64,000 nt of DNA. It comes from Agrococcus sp. ARC_14 (GTDB taxonomy: Bacteria > Actinomycetota > Actinomycetes > Actinomycetales > Microbacteriaceae). The notes under the pieces are model-generated. The model saw only the letters and a program-made list of their open reading frames with translations. It ran no database searches and was not told the DNA's origin. Location: NCBI RefSeq assembly GCF_022436485.1, contig NZ_JAKUDO010000001.1, positions 2,108,001 through 2,172,000 on the forward strand, in the 5' to 3' direction. The position numbers were made by a program, and so were the translations under genes. Positions 42,827 through 51,043 of this stretch are shown here, piece by piece; positions within the stretch are counted from its first letter, which is position 1; each line of letters starts with the position of its first letter.

Positions 42827-44355
42827 GCCTCGTCGTCCCAGCGCTGCACCTCGAACCCCTCGTCGTCGTTCCAGATGCCCGCCTCGCGCTCCTCGGCGAG
42901 CCCGTCGCGGGCAACCTGCTTGGCGTCCATGCGGCGGTGGTACTCCTCGCGCCGCTCCTGCGTCGTGCGGCGGTCGACCTGGTCGAGGCGCGGGTCGGTG
43001 CCGCGGTTGCCGACCAGCTCCGCCGCGGATGCGATGGTCGGCTCCCAGTCGAAGACGATGCCTGCGCCCGGGCCGATCACGACGGTCGCACCCGAGAGCG
43101 CGCCAGCCTTGAGCAGCGCAGCCTCGGTGCCGAGCTTCGCGAGCCGGTCGGCGAGGTAGCCGACGGCCTCGTCGTTGCGGAAGTCGGTCTGCTCCACCCA
43201 GCGCTCGGGCTTGGCACCCAGGATGCGGTAGACGGGACCCGCGTGCGAGCCCTCCACCTTGACCGTGAAGTCAGCCTTGTCGATCGCGCGGGGTCGCAGC
43301 ACGATGCGCTCCGCCACGGGCTCGGCGGCCTTCGCCGCGCGGTCGGCCTCGACGAGCTCGGCGAGCGCGAACGAGAGCTCGCGCAGCCCCTTGTGCGCGA
43401 CCGTCGAGATCTCGAAGACGCGGAAGCCCATCGCCTCGATCTCCTCCCGCACGAACGCGGCGAGCTCAGCCGCCTCAGGCACGTCGATCTTGTTGAGCGC
43501 GACGAGCTGCTGACGCTCGAGGAGCGGCAGCTGGCCTTCCGGCACCGGGTAGGCCTCGAGCTCTCGCAGGATGACCTGCAGGTCGCTGATCGGGTCGCGG
43601 CCGGGGTCGAGCGTCGCGCAGTCGATCACGTGCAGCAGCGCCGAGCAGCGCTCGACGTGGCGCAGGAACTCCAGGCCGAGGCCCTTGCCCTCGCTCGCGC
43701 CCTCGATGAGGCCCGGCACATCCGCGATCGTGTAGCGCGTCTGCCCCGACTCGACGACGCCCAGGTTGGGGTGCAGGGTCGTGAACGGGTAGTCGGCGAT
43801 CTTCGGCCGCGCGGCCGACATCGCCGCGACCAGGCTCGACTTGCCCGCGCTCGGGAAGCCCACCAGCGCGACGTCGGCGACGGTCTTCAGCTCGAGCGTG
43901 ACGTCGCCCTCGCGGCCGAGCGTGCCGAGCAGCGCGAAGCCGGGTGCCTTGCGCTTGTTGTTCGCCAGCGCTGCGTTGCCGAGGCCGCCCTGGCCGCCCT
44001 CGGCGACCAGGATGCGCATGCCCGCCTGCGTGAGGTCCGCGATCTGCTCGCCCGTCGCATCCCGCACCACCGTGCCGATCGGCACGGGCAGCTCCAGGTC
44101 GGCGCCGGTCGTGCCCGCGCGGAGGTCGCCCATGCCGGGCTGGCCGTGCTCGCTCGCGCGGTGCGGCGACCGGTGATAGCCGAGCAGCGTCGTGATCTGC
44201 GGGTCTGCGACGAGCACGATGTCGCCGCCGTCGCCGCCGTTCCCCCCGTCCGGGCCGCCGAGCGGCTTGAACTTCTCGCGGCGCACGGAGACACAGCCGT
44301 GACCGCCGTGGCCGGCGCGCAGATGCAGCGTGACCTGATCGACGAAGGTCGCCAT
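42823..44355 (-). CDS. obgE: Obg GTPase
   Basis: The 510-residue protein has the Gly-rich Obg domain (about 1-158: [19 protein letters not shown]), the G domain with G1 GFPSAGKSS (about 166-174), [16 protein letters not shown] and NKID, and a C-terminal OCT domain, then a charged tail as in actinobacteria. It acts in ribosome assembly and stress signalling. AGAGGAGAC precedes the ATG. It follows rplU and rpmA in the conserved order. Confidence 0.96.
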   Translation of the reverse strand: MATFVDQVTLHLRAGHGGHGCVSVRREKFKPLGGPDGGNGGDGGDIVLVADPQITTLLGYHRSPHRASEHGQPGMGDLRAGTTGADLELPVPIGTVVRDATGEQIADLTQAGMRILVAEGGQGGLGNAALANNKRKAPGFALLGTLGREGDVTLELKTVADVALVGFPSAGKSSLVAAMSAARPKIADYPFTTLHPNLGVVESGQTRYTIADVPGLIEGASEGKGLGLEFLRHVERCSALLHVIDCATLDPGRDPISDLQVILRELEAYPVPEGQLPLLERQQLVALNKIDVPEAAELAAFVREEIEAMGFRVFEISTVAHKGLRELSFALAELVEADRAAKAAEPVAERIVLRPRAIDKADFTVKVEGSHAGPVYRILGAKPERWVEQTDFRNDEAVGYLADRLAKLGTEAALLKAGALSGATVVIGPGAGIVFDWEPTIASAAELVGNRGTDPRLDQVDRRTTQERREEYHRRMDAKQVARDGLAEEREAGIWNDDEGFEVQRWDDEA

Positions 44356-44434
44356 GGTGTGTCTCCTCTAGATGCGAGAACGGGGCGAGCCGAAGCCCGC
44401 CCCGTCCATCAGAACGTCAGTCTCGCGCGTGGGC

Positions 44435-44692
44435 CTATTCGGCTGCAGCGACGATGTTGACGACCTTGCGGCCGCCCTTGGCACCGAACTCGACCGAGCC
44501 GGCCTCGAGGGCGAACAGCGTGTCGTCGCCACCGCGGCCGACGCCTGCGCCGGGGTGGAAGTGCGTGCCGCGCTGGCGGACGAGGATCTCGCCGGCCTTG
44601 ACGACCTGGCCGCCGAAGCGCTTGACGCCGAGGTACTGCGCGTTCGAGTCACGGCCGTTGCGGGTGGACGATGCGCCCTTCTTATGTGCCAT
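44435..44692 (-). CDS. rpmA: 50S ribosomal protein L27
   Basis: The 85-residue L27 has [21 protein letters not shown] at its start, then [18 protein letters not shown]. The N-terminal tail directly follows the initiator Met, so no prepeptide cleavage as in Firmicutes is needed. It lies 13 bp after rplU. Confidence 0.97.
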   Translation of the reverse strand: MAHKKGASSTRNGRDSNAQYLGVKRFGGQVVKAGEILVRQRGTHFHPGAGVGRGGDDTLFALEAGSVEFGAKGGRKVVNIVAAAE

Positions 44693-44705
44693 CTCTGCCA
44701 GTCCC

Positions 44706-45014
44706 TTACTTGATGCCGGTGATCTTCAGGCGCGTGAGCTCTGAGCGGTGGCCCATGCGGCGCTTGTAGCCGGTCTTGTTGCGGTAGTGCTGGATGCGGA
44801 TCTTGGGGCCGCGCAGGTCGGTCACGACCTCGGCCGTCACCTTGACCTTGGCGAGCGCAGCAACGTCTGCCGTCACCTTGTCGCCGTCGACGAGCAGCAC
44901 GGGGGCCAGCTCGACGTTGCCGTTGTCGTCACCGGCGATGCGGTCGACGACGAGAACGGTCCCGACCTCGACCTTCTCCTGCCGGCCGCCGGCGCGCACG
45001 ATTGCGTACACCAC
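44706..45014 (-). CDS. rplU: 50S ribosomal protein L21
   Basis: The 102-residue L21 has [17 protein letters not shown] at the start and [29 protein letters not shown] at the end. Two GTG codons in a row open the frame; the first (45014) has GAGG eight bases upstream. A promoter lies 60-90 bp upstream, and the leader contains CCCGGC-ATG-GCCGGG (45041-45055), which can form a small hairpin. It is the first gene of the long operon that ends at rsfS. Confidence 0.96.
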   Translation of the reverse strand: MVYAIVRAGGRQEKVEVGTVLVVDRIAGDDNGNVELAPVLLVDGDKVTADVAALAKVKVTAEVVTDLRGPKIRIQHYRNKTGYKRRMGHRSELTRLKITGIK

Positions 45015-45073
45015 GTTGGATCCTCACTGTTGGAACGACTCCCGGCATGGCCGGGACGAAGCTTGCAGCGCGC

Positions 45074-45102
45074 GCGATAGTGCGACTTGCGCCAGCGCAC
45101 AA
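45074..45102 (-). promoter_or_regulatory. Promoter of the rplU operon
   Basis: On the minus strand TTGTGC (45102-45097) and TATCGC (45079-45074) are separated by exactly 17 bases. The deduced leader of about 55 bases holds a 6-bp hairpin (45041-45055). Confidence 0.55.
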
Positions 45103-45190
45103 CGATACAGGCAATCGGGGCTGCGGGCAACACGTCGGCCCCGCGCGTCGCGGTCGGATCCGCTCGCGGTCGGCGCAGTAGGTTTGCCGG

Positions 45191-45460
45191 ATGGCGATCC
45201 TCGTCGACGACCCGCTCTGGCCTGCCCACGACCGCATGTGGGCGCACCTCGTGAGCGACGAGAGCCTCGACGAGCTGCACGCGTTCGCCCGCCGAGCCGG
45301 GTTGCCGCAGCGCGGCTTCGACCACGACCACTACGACGTGCCCGCCGAGCGGATCGACGAGCTGGTGGCGATGGGCGCGACGCGCGTGCCCCCGAAGGAG
45401 CTCGTGCGCAGGCTCATCGCGAGCGGCCTGCGCGTCAAGGAGCGCGACCGACGCGACTGA
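45191..45460 (+). CDS. DUF4031 domain protein
   Basis: The 89-residue protein has the DUF4031 pattern: ILVDDPLWPAHDRMWAHLVSDESLDELHAFA, FDHDHYDVPAERIDE and RVPPKELVRRL. It is a short, single-domain protein of unknown function common in actinobacteria. TAGGTT lies six bases before the ATG with no ribosome site, as for a leaderless transcript. It is divergent from rplU and convergent with rne over a repeat array. Confidence 0.88.
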   Translation: MAILVDDPLWPAHDRMWAHLVSDESLDELHAFARRAGLPQRGFDHDHYDVPAERIDELVAMGATRVPPKELVRRLIASGLRVKERDRRD

Positions 45461-45615
45461 CCGAGTGGCGCCTCCCAGCATCGAGTGGCGGCCCCCCAGC
45501 ATCGAGTGGCGGCCCCCAGCATCGAGTGGCGCCTCCCAGCATCGAGTGGCGCCTACTCGCGCCACTCGATCACAGGAGGCGCCACTCGATCGCGGGAGGC
45601 GCCACTCGAGCGCGG
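45461..45615. repeat. Array of 5 forward and 3 inverted 20-bp repeats
   Basis: Five forward units of TCGAGTGGCGCCTCCCAGCA and variants lie at 45461-45557 (unit starts 45461, 45481, 45502, 45522, 45542). Three inverted units of GCGCCACTCGAT plus CRCRGGAG follow (45559-45615). The array fills exactly the gap between the DUF4031 stop and the rne stop, so forward and inverted units can fold into alternative long hairpins. The core is ATCGAGTGGCGCC. Confidence 0.9.
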
Positions 45616-48519
45616 CTACTGCTCGTCGGGCTTCGCGGTGATGACGCCAGAGGAGGCGCGGCGCGAGCGGCGCGCAGCCTTGCCCGTGCCGGGTGCCGGT
45701 GCTGCCAGGGCGTCGAGGGCGCTGCCGAGCAGGCCGTCGAGGTCGTTCTGGTTCGACGTGCGCGCGGGCTGCTCGTGCGTGGGCTCGACGGGGATGTCGA
45801 GGATCGTCACGACGGGCTCTGCCGCGACGGCCTCGACCGCCTGCTTCGAGGGCTGGACGATGCCGGAGCGAGGCTCGCGCTCGTCGCGCTGACCGCGCTG
45901 GCCACCGTCGCGCTGCGAGCGGTCACGGTTCGACTGCTCGCGGCTCTGGTCGCGGGACGACTCGTCGCGGCTCTGGTCGCCGTTCGACCGGTCGCCGTTC
46001 GACTGGTCGCGCTTCGCCTGGTTCCGCTGCGAGCGGTCGCGGTTCGACTCGCGACGCGACTGCCTGCCCGACTGCTCGCGCTGCTCCACGTGACCCTGCT
46101 CGGCCGCTGGCTGCTCCACGTGACCCTGCTCGGCCGCGGGCTTCTCCGCGTGACCCTGCTCCACGTGATCCTGCGCGCCCTGCTCGTGCTCGCCATCCGG
46201 GTGCTTGCCCTTTGCCGCCAGCGCGACCTGCGAGAGGCCCTTGCGCATGTCGTCGGTGATCGCGTGCGTGCCGCCGCCCTGCTGGTGCTGGTGCTGGTCC
46301 TGCTGCTGGTCGTTCTGCTTGCCGCTGCGGCCGCGTCGCCGGCCGGAGCCGTTGCCGCCCCCGCCGTTGTCGGGCTGGCGCTGCGACTTCGAGACCGGCT
46401 CGTGGTGCACGATGACGCCTCGACCGGCGCACACCTCGCAGGGCTCCGAGTACGACTCGAGCAGGCCGAGGCCCAGCTTCTTGCGCGTCATCTGCACGAG
46501 GCCGAGGCTCGTGACCTCCGCCACCTGGTGCTTCGTGCGGTCGCGCGAGAGGCACTCGATGAGGCGGCGCTGCACGAGGTCGCGGTTCGACTCGAGCACC
46601 ATGTCGATGAAGTCGATCACGATGATGCCGCCGATGTCGCGCAGCCGCAGCTGGCGAACGACCTCCTCGGCCGCCTCGAGGTTGTTCTTGGTGACGGTCT
46701 CCTCGAGGTTGCCGCCGGCGCCGACGAAGCGGCCGGTGTTGACGTCGACGACCGTCATCGCCTCGGTGCGGTCGATGACGAGCGATCCCCCGGAGGGCAG
46801 GAACACCTTGCGGTCGAGCGCCTTGTCGATCTGCTCGGAGATGCGGAAGTGCGAGAACGGGTCGTCGCTGCCCTCGTAGGCCTCGACGCGATCGATCAGG
46901 TCGGGCGCGATGGCCTCGAGGTACTCGCGGATCGTCTCGAGCGCCTCCGAGCCCTGGATGACGAGCTTGCCGAAGTCCTCGTTGAAGACGTCGCGCACGA
47001 TCTTGACGAGCAGGTCGGGCTCCGCGTGCAGACGGAGCGGCGCACTGCCCGACTTCCGCTGCTGCTGGATGCGCTCCCACTGGCGGGTGAGGCGCTCGAC
47101 ATCGTTCGTCAGCTGCTCCTCGGTCGCACCCTCGGCCGCGGTGCGCACGATGACACCGACGCCCTCGGGCAGCACCTGCTTCAGGATCTTCTTCAGGCGC
47201 GCCCGCTCGGTGTCGGGCAGCTTGCGGGAGATGCCGTTCATCGAGCCGCCGGGCACCGACACGAGGTAGCGGCCGGGCAGCGAGATCTGGCTGGTCAGGC
47301 GAGCGCCCTTGTGGCCGATCGGATCCTTCGTGACCTGCACGAGCACCGTGTCGCCCGGCTTGAGCGCCAGCTCGATCTTGCGCGGCTGGCCCTCGAGCTC
47401 CGCGGCATCCCAGTCGACCTCGCCGGAGTACAGCACGGCGTTGCGGCCGCGGCCGATGTCGACGAAGGCCGCCTCCATGCTCGGCAGCACGTTCTGCACG
47501 CGGCCGAGGTAGACGTTGCCGATCAGGCTCGACTCGGATGCCTTCGCGACGTAGTGCTCGACGAGGACGCCGTCCTCGAGCACGGCGAGCTGCACGCGGT
47601 CGTGCTTCGAGCGCACGATCATCTGGCGCTCGACGGACTCGCGGCGGGCGAGGAACTCAGTCTCGGTCACCACGGTGCGGCGGCGGCCGGCATCGCGGCC
47701 CTCGCGGCGGCGCTGGCGCTTGGCCTCGAGCCGCGTCGAACCCTTGACCTTCTGGGGCTCGGTGATGAGCGGCTTGTCCTCCTCGGGCTCGCGTCGGCGC
47801 GAGCGGCGGTTGCGGCGCGACGTGCGGCGGCCTCGCTGCGAGTCGTCGTCGAAGTCCTCGTCGTCGTCCTCGTCGTCCTCGGCCTCGACCGCCGACAGCA
47901 CGGGCAGCGCCTCGAGGTCTGGAGCGTGGAACAGCAGGCCGAACGGGCCGGCAGGCAGCGCGGGCAGCACGGTGGCCGCGGCGAGCGGGTCGCTCTCGGC
48001 CTCCGGTGCGGATGCGTCGGCCGCAGCGGCGTCGGAGGCCGGCGTCGCGGGGCTCACGAAGCCGGGCTCGTGGCCGGGCTCCTGCTCGGTCGGTGCCTGG
48101 ACGATCGCGGCGTCGACGGACACCGTGTCGGCCGCACTCTGCTCGACGGGCGTCGCGGGCTGCTCAGCCTCGGGCTGCTCAGCCTCGGGCTGCTCAGCCT
48201 CGCCCCGCGTGGCCTGCTCGGCCGACGCATCCGCCGCCTGCTCGGCCGACGCATCCGCCGCCTGCTCGGCCGACGCATCCGCGGCCTGCTCGGCCGACGC
48301 ATCCGCCGCCTGCTCGGCCGACGCATCCGATGCTTGCTCCGGCTCGGCTGCAGTCGCCTTCTTGCGAGCCGCGACCCGCTTGCGCTTCGGCTTCTCGGCA
48401 GCAGCCGGCTCCGTCGCTGCCTGGTCGGTCTCGGTCTGGTCGGCTGCGGCTGCCGTCGTCTCCGACGGCTCCTGCAGCTGGTCGCCCTCTTCGGGGAGTC
48501 CTGTGATGTTCTCAGCCAT
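45616..48519 (-). CDS. rne: Ribonuclease E/G
   Basis: The 967-residue protein has a disordered N-terminal region (about 1-270), an S1 domain (near 310-400), the DNase I-like catalytic part with AMTVVDVNTGRF (Asp about 590) and IIVIDFIDM, and the zinc-link CEVC at about 694-697. A long C-terminal tail (about 710-967) is rich in Gln, Asp and Arg. The extensions flank a central catalytic core as in actinobacterial RNase E. AGGAG lies ten bases before the ATG at 48519. Confidence 0.95.
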   Translation of the reverse strand: MAENITGLPEEGDQLQEPSETTAAAADQTETDQAATEPAAAEKPKRKRVAARKKATAAEPEQASDASAEQAADASAEQAADASAEQAADASAEQAADASAEQATRGEAEQPEAEQPEAEQPATPVEQSAADTVSVDAAIVQAPTEQEPGHEPGFVSPATPASDAAAADASAPEAESDPLAAATVLPALPAGPFGLLFHAPDLEALPVLSAVEAEDDEDDDEDFDDDSQRGRRTSRRNRRSRRREPEEDKPLITEPQKVKGSTRLEAKRQRRREGRDAGRRRTVVTETEFLARRESVERQMIVRSKHDRVQLAVLEDGVLVEHYVAKASESSLIGNVYLGRVQNVLPSMEAAFVDIGRGRNAVLYSGEVDWDAAELEGQPRKIELALKPGDTVLVQVTKDPIGHKGARLTSQISLPGRYLVSVPGGSMNGISRKLPDTERARLKKILKQVLPEGVGVIVRTAAEGATEEQLTNDVERLTRQWERIQQQRKSGSAPLRLHAEPDLLVKIVRDVFNEDFGKLVIQGSEALETIREYLEAIAPDLIDRVEAYEGSDDPFSHFRISEQIDKALDRKVFLPSGGSLVIDRTEAMTVVDVNTGRFVGAGGNLEETVTKNNLEAAEEVVRQLRLRDIGGIIVIDFIDMVLESNRDLVQRRLIECLSRDRTKHQVAEVTSLGLVQMTRKKLGLGLLESYSEPCEVCAGRGVIVHHEPVSKSQRQPDNGGGGNGSGRRRGRSGKQNDQQQDQHQHQQGGGTHAITDDMRKGLSQVALAAKGKHPDGEHEQGAQDHVEQGHAEKPAAEQGHVEQPAAEQGHVEQREQSGRQSRRESNRDRSQRNQAKRDQSNGDRSNGDQSRDESSRDQSREQSNRDRSQRDGGQRGQRDEREPRSGIVQPSKQAVEAVAAEPVVTILDIPVEPTHEQPARTSNQNDLDGLLGSALDALAAPAPGTGKAARRSRRASSGVITAKPDEQ
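46085..46170 (-). repeat. Coding repeats in the RNase E C-terminal tail
   Basis: Imperfect 27-33-base units encode EQGHVEQPAA three times (EQGHAEKPAA, EQGHVEQPAA, EQGHVEQ). The conserved base core is CTCCACGTGACCCTGCTC. They lie in a disordered region and are likely slippage products. Confidence 0.7.
48212..48331 (-). repeat. Five 24-bp coding repeats in the RNase E N-terminus
   Basis: Five units, nearly identical, of 24 bases encode ADASAEQA repeats. Next to them three 15-base units encode EAEQP (48158-48202). Near-identity at DNA level shows recent expansion. Confidence 0.85.
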
Positions 48520-48645
48520 CGCTGGCGCACTCCTGTCGCGACCGACACCGCCGGTCGACATCTCGTCGCGATCCGGGGCGCGCCCCGGCGCGAATCCTTC
48601 CTCTCACCCCCTTGCGGGAGTGGCCCGGCCAGTCAGGCTGCCCGG

Positions 48646-48674
48646 AAAAACTTGTGCGTGCGCCCGTCGGGCGC
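48646..48674 (-). terminator. Terminator of the LysE-type gene
   Basis: On the minus strand GCGCCC-GAC-GGGCGC (48674-48660) is followed, nine bases later, by a run of five T (48650-48646). The distance is longer than ideal, so moderate confidence. Confidence 0.45.
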
Positions 48675-48709
48675 GCTGCGGGGAAGTCTACCCCACAAGC
48701 TCGCCGAGG

Positions 48710-49393
48710 CTATGGCAGCACCACGCGCACGGCGAGCGCGACGAAGGCGGCCGCCGCCACGAACGTGCCGACGATGGCCAGCCAGCCGTGCGGCTCGACG
48801 CTGCGGCCGACGCGCGCGGCCACCAGCACGAGCGCCGCGAGGTAGAGCGCCGACATCGCCTCGGCGATGACCATGAGCACCGCGATGTCGCCCAGCGGCG
48901 TCGGCGAGTCGGGGTCGATGAACTGCACGAAGAACGAGGCGAAGAACAGGATCGCCTTCGGGTTCAGCAGGCTCGTGATGAGCGCGGTGCGGAACGGCGC
49001 GATCCGCGGCCGGGCGATGATCGGGTTCGGCGCCGTGGGCGGATGCGTGGGGTTCTCCGTCGGCGCGGGCTCGGCCCGGTGCTGGCGCTTGGCACGGATG
49101 CGGGCCAAGGCGCTGCGCACCAGCCCGAGCGCGAGCCAGCAGAGATAGGCCGCGCCCGCCCAGGTGAGGATGCGGAAGATGATCGGGTTGGCGGAGAGCG
49201 CCTGCGCCGACAGCACCGCGAGCACCATCAGGATCGCGTCGCCGAGGAAGACGCCGAGCATCGCGCGGAAGCCAGCGCCGCGGCCGGCGCGCAGCGAGGT
49301 GGCGACGACGTAGAGGCTGTTGGCCCCTGGCAGCAGCACGATCACGACCACGCCGGCTGTGAATGCGGCAAGAGTCGCGGCGTCGAGGCTCAT
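48710..49393 (-). CDS. LysE/RhtB-family amino-acid exporter
   Basis: The 227-residue membrane protein has six helices and the LysE pattern VLLPGANSLYVVATSLRAGRGAGFRAMLGVFLGD (about 20-53) and NPKAILFFASFFVQFI (about 145-160). A hydrophilic loop of about 35 residues lies between. AGGAGG precedes the ATG at 49393 by six bases. It is divergent from the VKOR gene, with only 42 bp between the two starts. Confidence 0.9.
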   Translation of the reverse strand: MSLDAATLAAFTAGVVVIVLLPGANSLYVVATSLRAGRGAGFRAMLGVFLGDAILMVLAVLSAQALSANPIIFRILTWAGAAYLCWLALGLVRSALARIRAKRQHRAEPAPTENPTHPPTAPNPIIARPRIAPFRTALITSLLNPKAILFFASFFVQFIDPDSPTPLGDIAVLMVIAEAMSALYLAALVLVAARVGRSVEPHGWLAIVGTFVAAAAFVALAVRVVLP

Positions 49394-49435
49394 CGGCACC
49401 CTCCTGCAATGGTTGGATGAGACCCAGGAGGCCTC

Positions 49436-50056
49436 ATGACCGACACTCGTCCCACCCGCTTCACCGCGCCCGTCTGGCTCGGCGTGCTGCTGATCATCAC
49501 GGGGCTGACGGGGCTGCTCGCCTCCTTCGCGCTCTCCGTGGAGCGCATCGAGCTGCTGGTGAACCCGAACGAGGCGCTCGGCTGCGACCTCAATCCGTTC
49601 CTGAACTGCTCCAGCGCGATCGAGTCGGAGCAGGGCGAGCTGTTCGGGTTCCCGAACCCGTTCATCGGCCTCATGGCGTTCCCTGCCTCGATCATCATGG
49701 GGGCGCTCACACTGGGTCGTGTCGCCATGCCCCGCTGGGTGTGGACGGTCTTCTCGATCGGCGTGCTCGGCGGCATGGCGCTCGTGCTGTTCCTGGCGCA
49801 GCAGTCGATCTTCGTGCTCGGCTTCGTCTGCCCCTGGTGCTTCCTGGTCTGGATGACCATGTACGCCATGTCGTTCCCGCTGTGGGCCTGGGGCTTCGGC
49901 TCCGGCGCACTGCCGTCGCCCGCCGGCATGCGGAGCGGGCTCGCGAAGCTCACGTCATGGGGATGGGTGGCCTCGCTCGTGCTCGCCGTGACCGTGGTCG
50001 TGACGATCATGATCGCGCTGCCGGGCATCCCCCGCTTCCTGCTCGGCGGCTTCTGA
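49436..50056 (+). CDS. Vitamin K epoxide reductase (VKOR) family protein
   Basis: The 206-residue membrane protein has the VKOR features: a loop cysteine pair C50 and C58 (GCDLNPFLNCSS), a conserved Ser after it, and the active-site CPWC at about 132-135. About five helices are predicted. It would reoxidise DsbA-like partners through a quinone, supporting disulfide formation outside the membrane. AGGAGG precedes the ATG. Confidence 0.92.
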   Translation: MTDTRPTRFTAPVWLGVLLIITGLTGLLASFALSVERIELLVNPNEALGCDLNPFLNCSSAIESEQGELFGFPNPFIGLMAFPASIIMGALTLGRVAMPRWVWTVFSIGVLGGMALVLFLAQQSIFVLGFVCPWCFLVWMTMYAMSFPLWAWGFGSGALPSPAGMRSGLAKLTSWGWVASLVLAVTVVVTIMIALPGIPRFLLGGF

Positions 50057-50086
50057 GCTGCGAGGCCGTCGCGACAGCCGGTCGCG

Positions 50087-50497
50087 TCAGCCGAACCAGA
50101 GTGTGAGCTCGCGCGCGGCCGACTCCTCGGAGTCGGAGCCGTGCACCAGGTTCTGCTGCACCTTGAGGCCCCAGTCGCGACCGAGGTCGCCGCGGATCGT
50201 GCCGGGCGCGGCCGTCGTCGGGTCGGTCGTGCCGGCGAGCGAGCGGAAGCCTTCGATGACGCGGTCGCCCTCGAGGCGGATCGCCACGGAGGGGCCGGAG
50301 AGCATGAACTCGACGAGCGGCTCGAAGAAGGGCTTGCCCTGGTGCTCGGCGTAGTGCTCCTCGAGGCGAGCCCTGTCGGGCTGCACGAGGCGCAGGTCGG
50401 TGATGACGTATCCCTTGGCCTCGATGCGGGCGAGGATGGCGCCGGTCAGCTGACGCTGGACGCCGTCGGGCTTGATGAGGACGAGGGTGGTCTGCAT
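50087..50497 (-). CDS. ndk: Nucleoside diphosphate kinase
   Basis: The 136-residue enzyme has TLVLIKPDGVQRQLTG at the start and the active-site histidine (about H119) in NLVHGSDSEESA. It exchanges phosphates among NTPs and NDPs. It follows the hairpin element at 50548-50606 and belongs to the folC-DUF4233-ndk set. Confidence 0.97.
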   Translation of the reverse strand: MQTTLVLIKPDGVQRQLTGAILARIEAKGYVITDLRLVQPDRARLEEHYAEHQGKPFFEPLVEFMLSGPSVAIRLEGDRVIEGFRSLAGTTDPTTAAPGTIRGDLGRDWGLKVQQNLVHGSDSEESAARELTLWFG

Positions 50498-50547
50498 GCC
50501 TGCAACCCTACCGATCACCGACCCCCGCTTCTCCCCTCCGCGGCACG

Positions 50548-50606
50548 CAGAGATGTGACGATCGGCGCGATGAACGGGTCGTATCGCGCCGATCGTCACA
50601 TCTCTG
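50548..50606. repeat. Long intergenic hairpin, family copy 1
   Basis: Perfect 24-bp arms (50548-50571 and 50583-50606) surround an 11-base loop. The arm opens CAGAGATGTGACGATCGGCG, and GATGAACG crosses the arm-loop boundary. It lies between the stop of the DUF4233 gene and the start of ndk. The arm's outer part (CAGAGATGTG) and the GATGAACG motif recur in the hairpin at 63594-63652. Confidence 0.9.
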
Positions 50607-50614
50607 TCGTGCGG

Positions 50615-51043
50615 CTACGGAGCGCCGGGGGCGCCGCGCGGGTCGAGGCCTGCGGCGCGGCGCCGGCGCTCGATGCCGCGCGCCTTCACGAAGCAGTAGA
50701 TCCACAGGATGATGAACACCAGCGCGACGATGCCCCAGACGGGCTCGACGAACGCGAGCGCAGCGACGGCGAGCTGCATCACGAGGCTGACGATCCAGCC
50801 CCAGGCGTGGCGCTGGGGCGACATCGTCGCCACCAGCAGCACGCCGACCACGCCGAAGGCGAGCGGCTGCGGCCAGTCGCGCGAGACGCCCCAGGCCGCC
50901 AGCGCGCCGAAGGCGATGCCGGCGACCTCGAGGCCGTGGATGATGCGCAGCAGCGACTCCATCGCGCCGCGCTGCGGGCGAGGCTTGCGCGCGGCGGCCG
51001 CCGGCTGCGCCGCCGACGCTGGCTCGCGCTGCTCGTCGCTCAT
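50615..51043 (-). CDS. DUF4233 domain membrane protein
   Basis: The 142-residue protein has a hydrophilic Ala/Pro head, then about four helices (about 35-125) and a basic tail with IERRRRAAGLDPRG. DUF4233 proteins lie between folC and ndk throughout actinobacteria. The ATG overlaps the folC stop (ATGA). Function unknown. Confidence 0.92.
   Translation of the reverse strand: MSDEQREPASAAQPAAAARKPRPQRGAMESLLRIIHGLEVAGIAFGALAAWGVSRDWPQPLAFGVVGVLLVATMSPQRHAWGWIVSLVMQLAVAALAFVEPVWGIVALVFIILWIYCFVKARGIERRRRAAGLDPRGAPGAP

Noticed and set aside
45461-45615. CRISPR array
   Set aside because: Units are contiguous with no spacers, occur in both orientations, and no cas gene is present.
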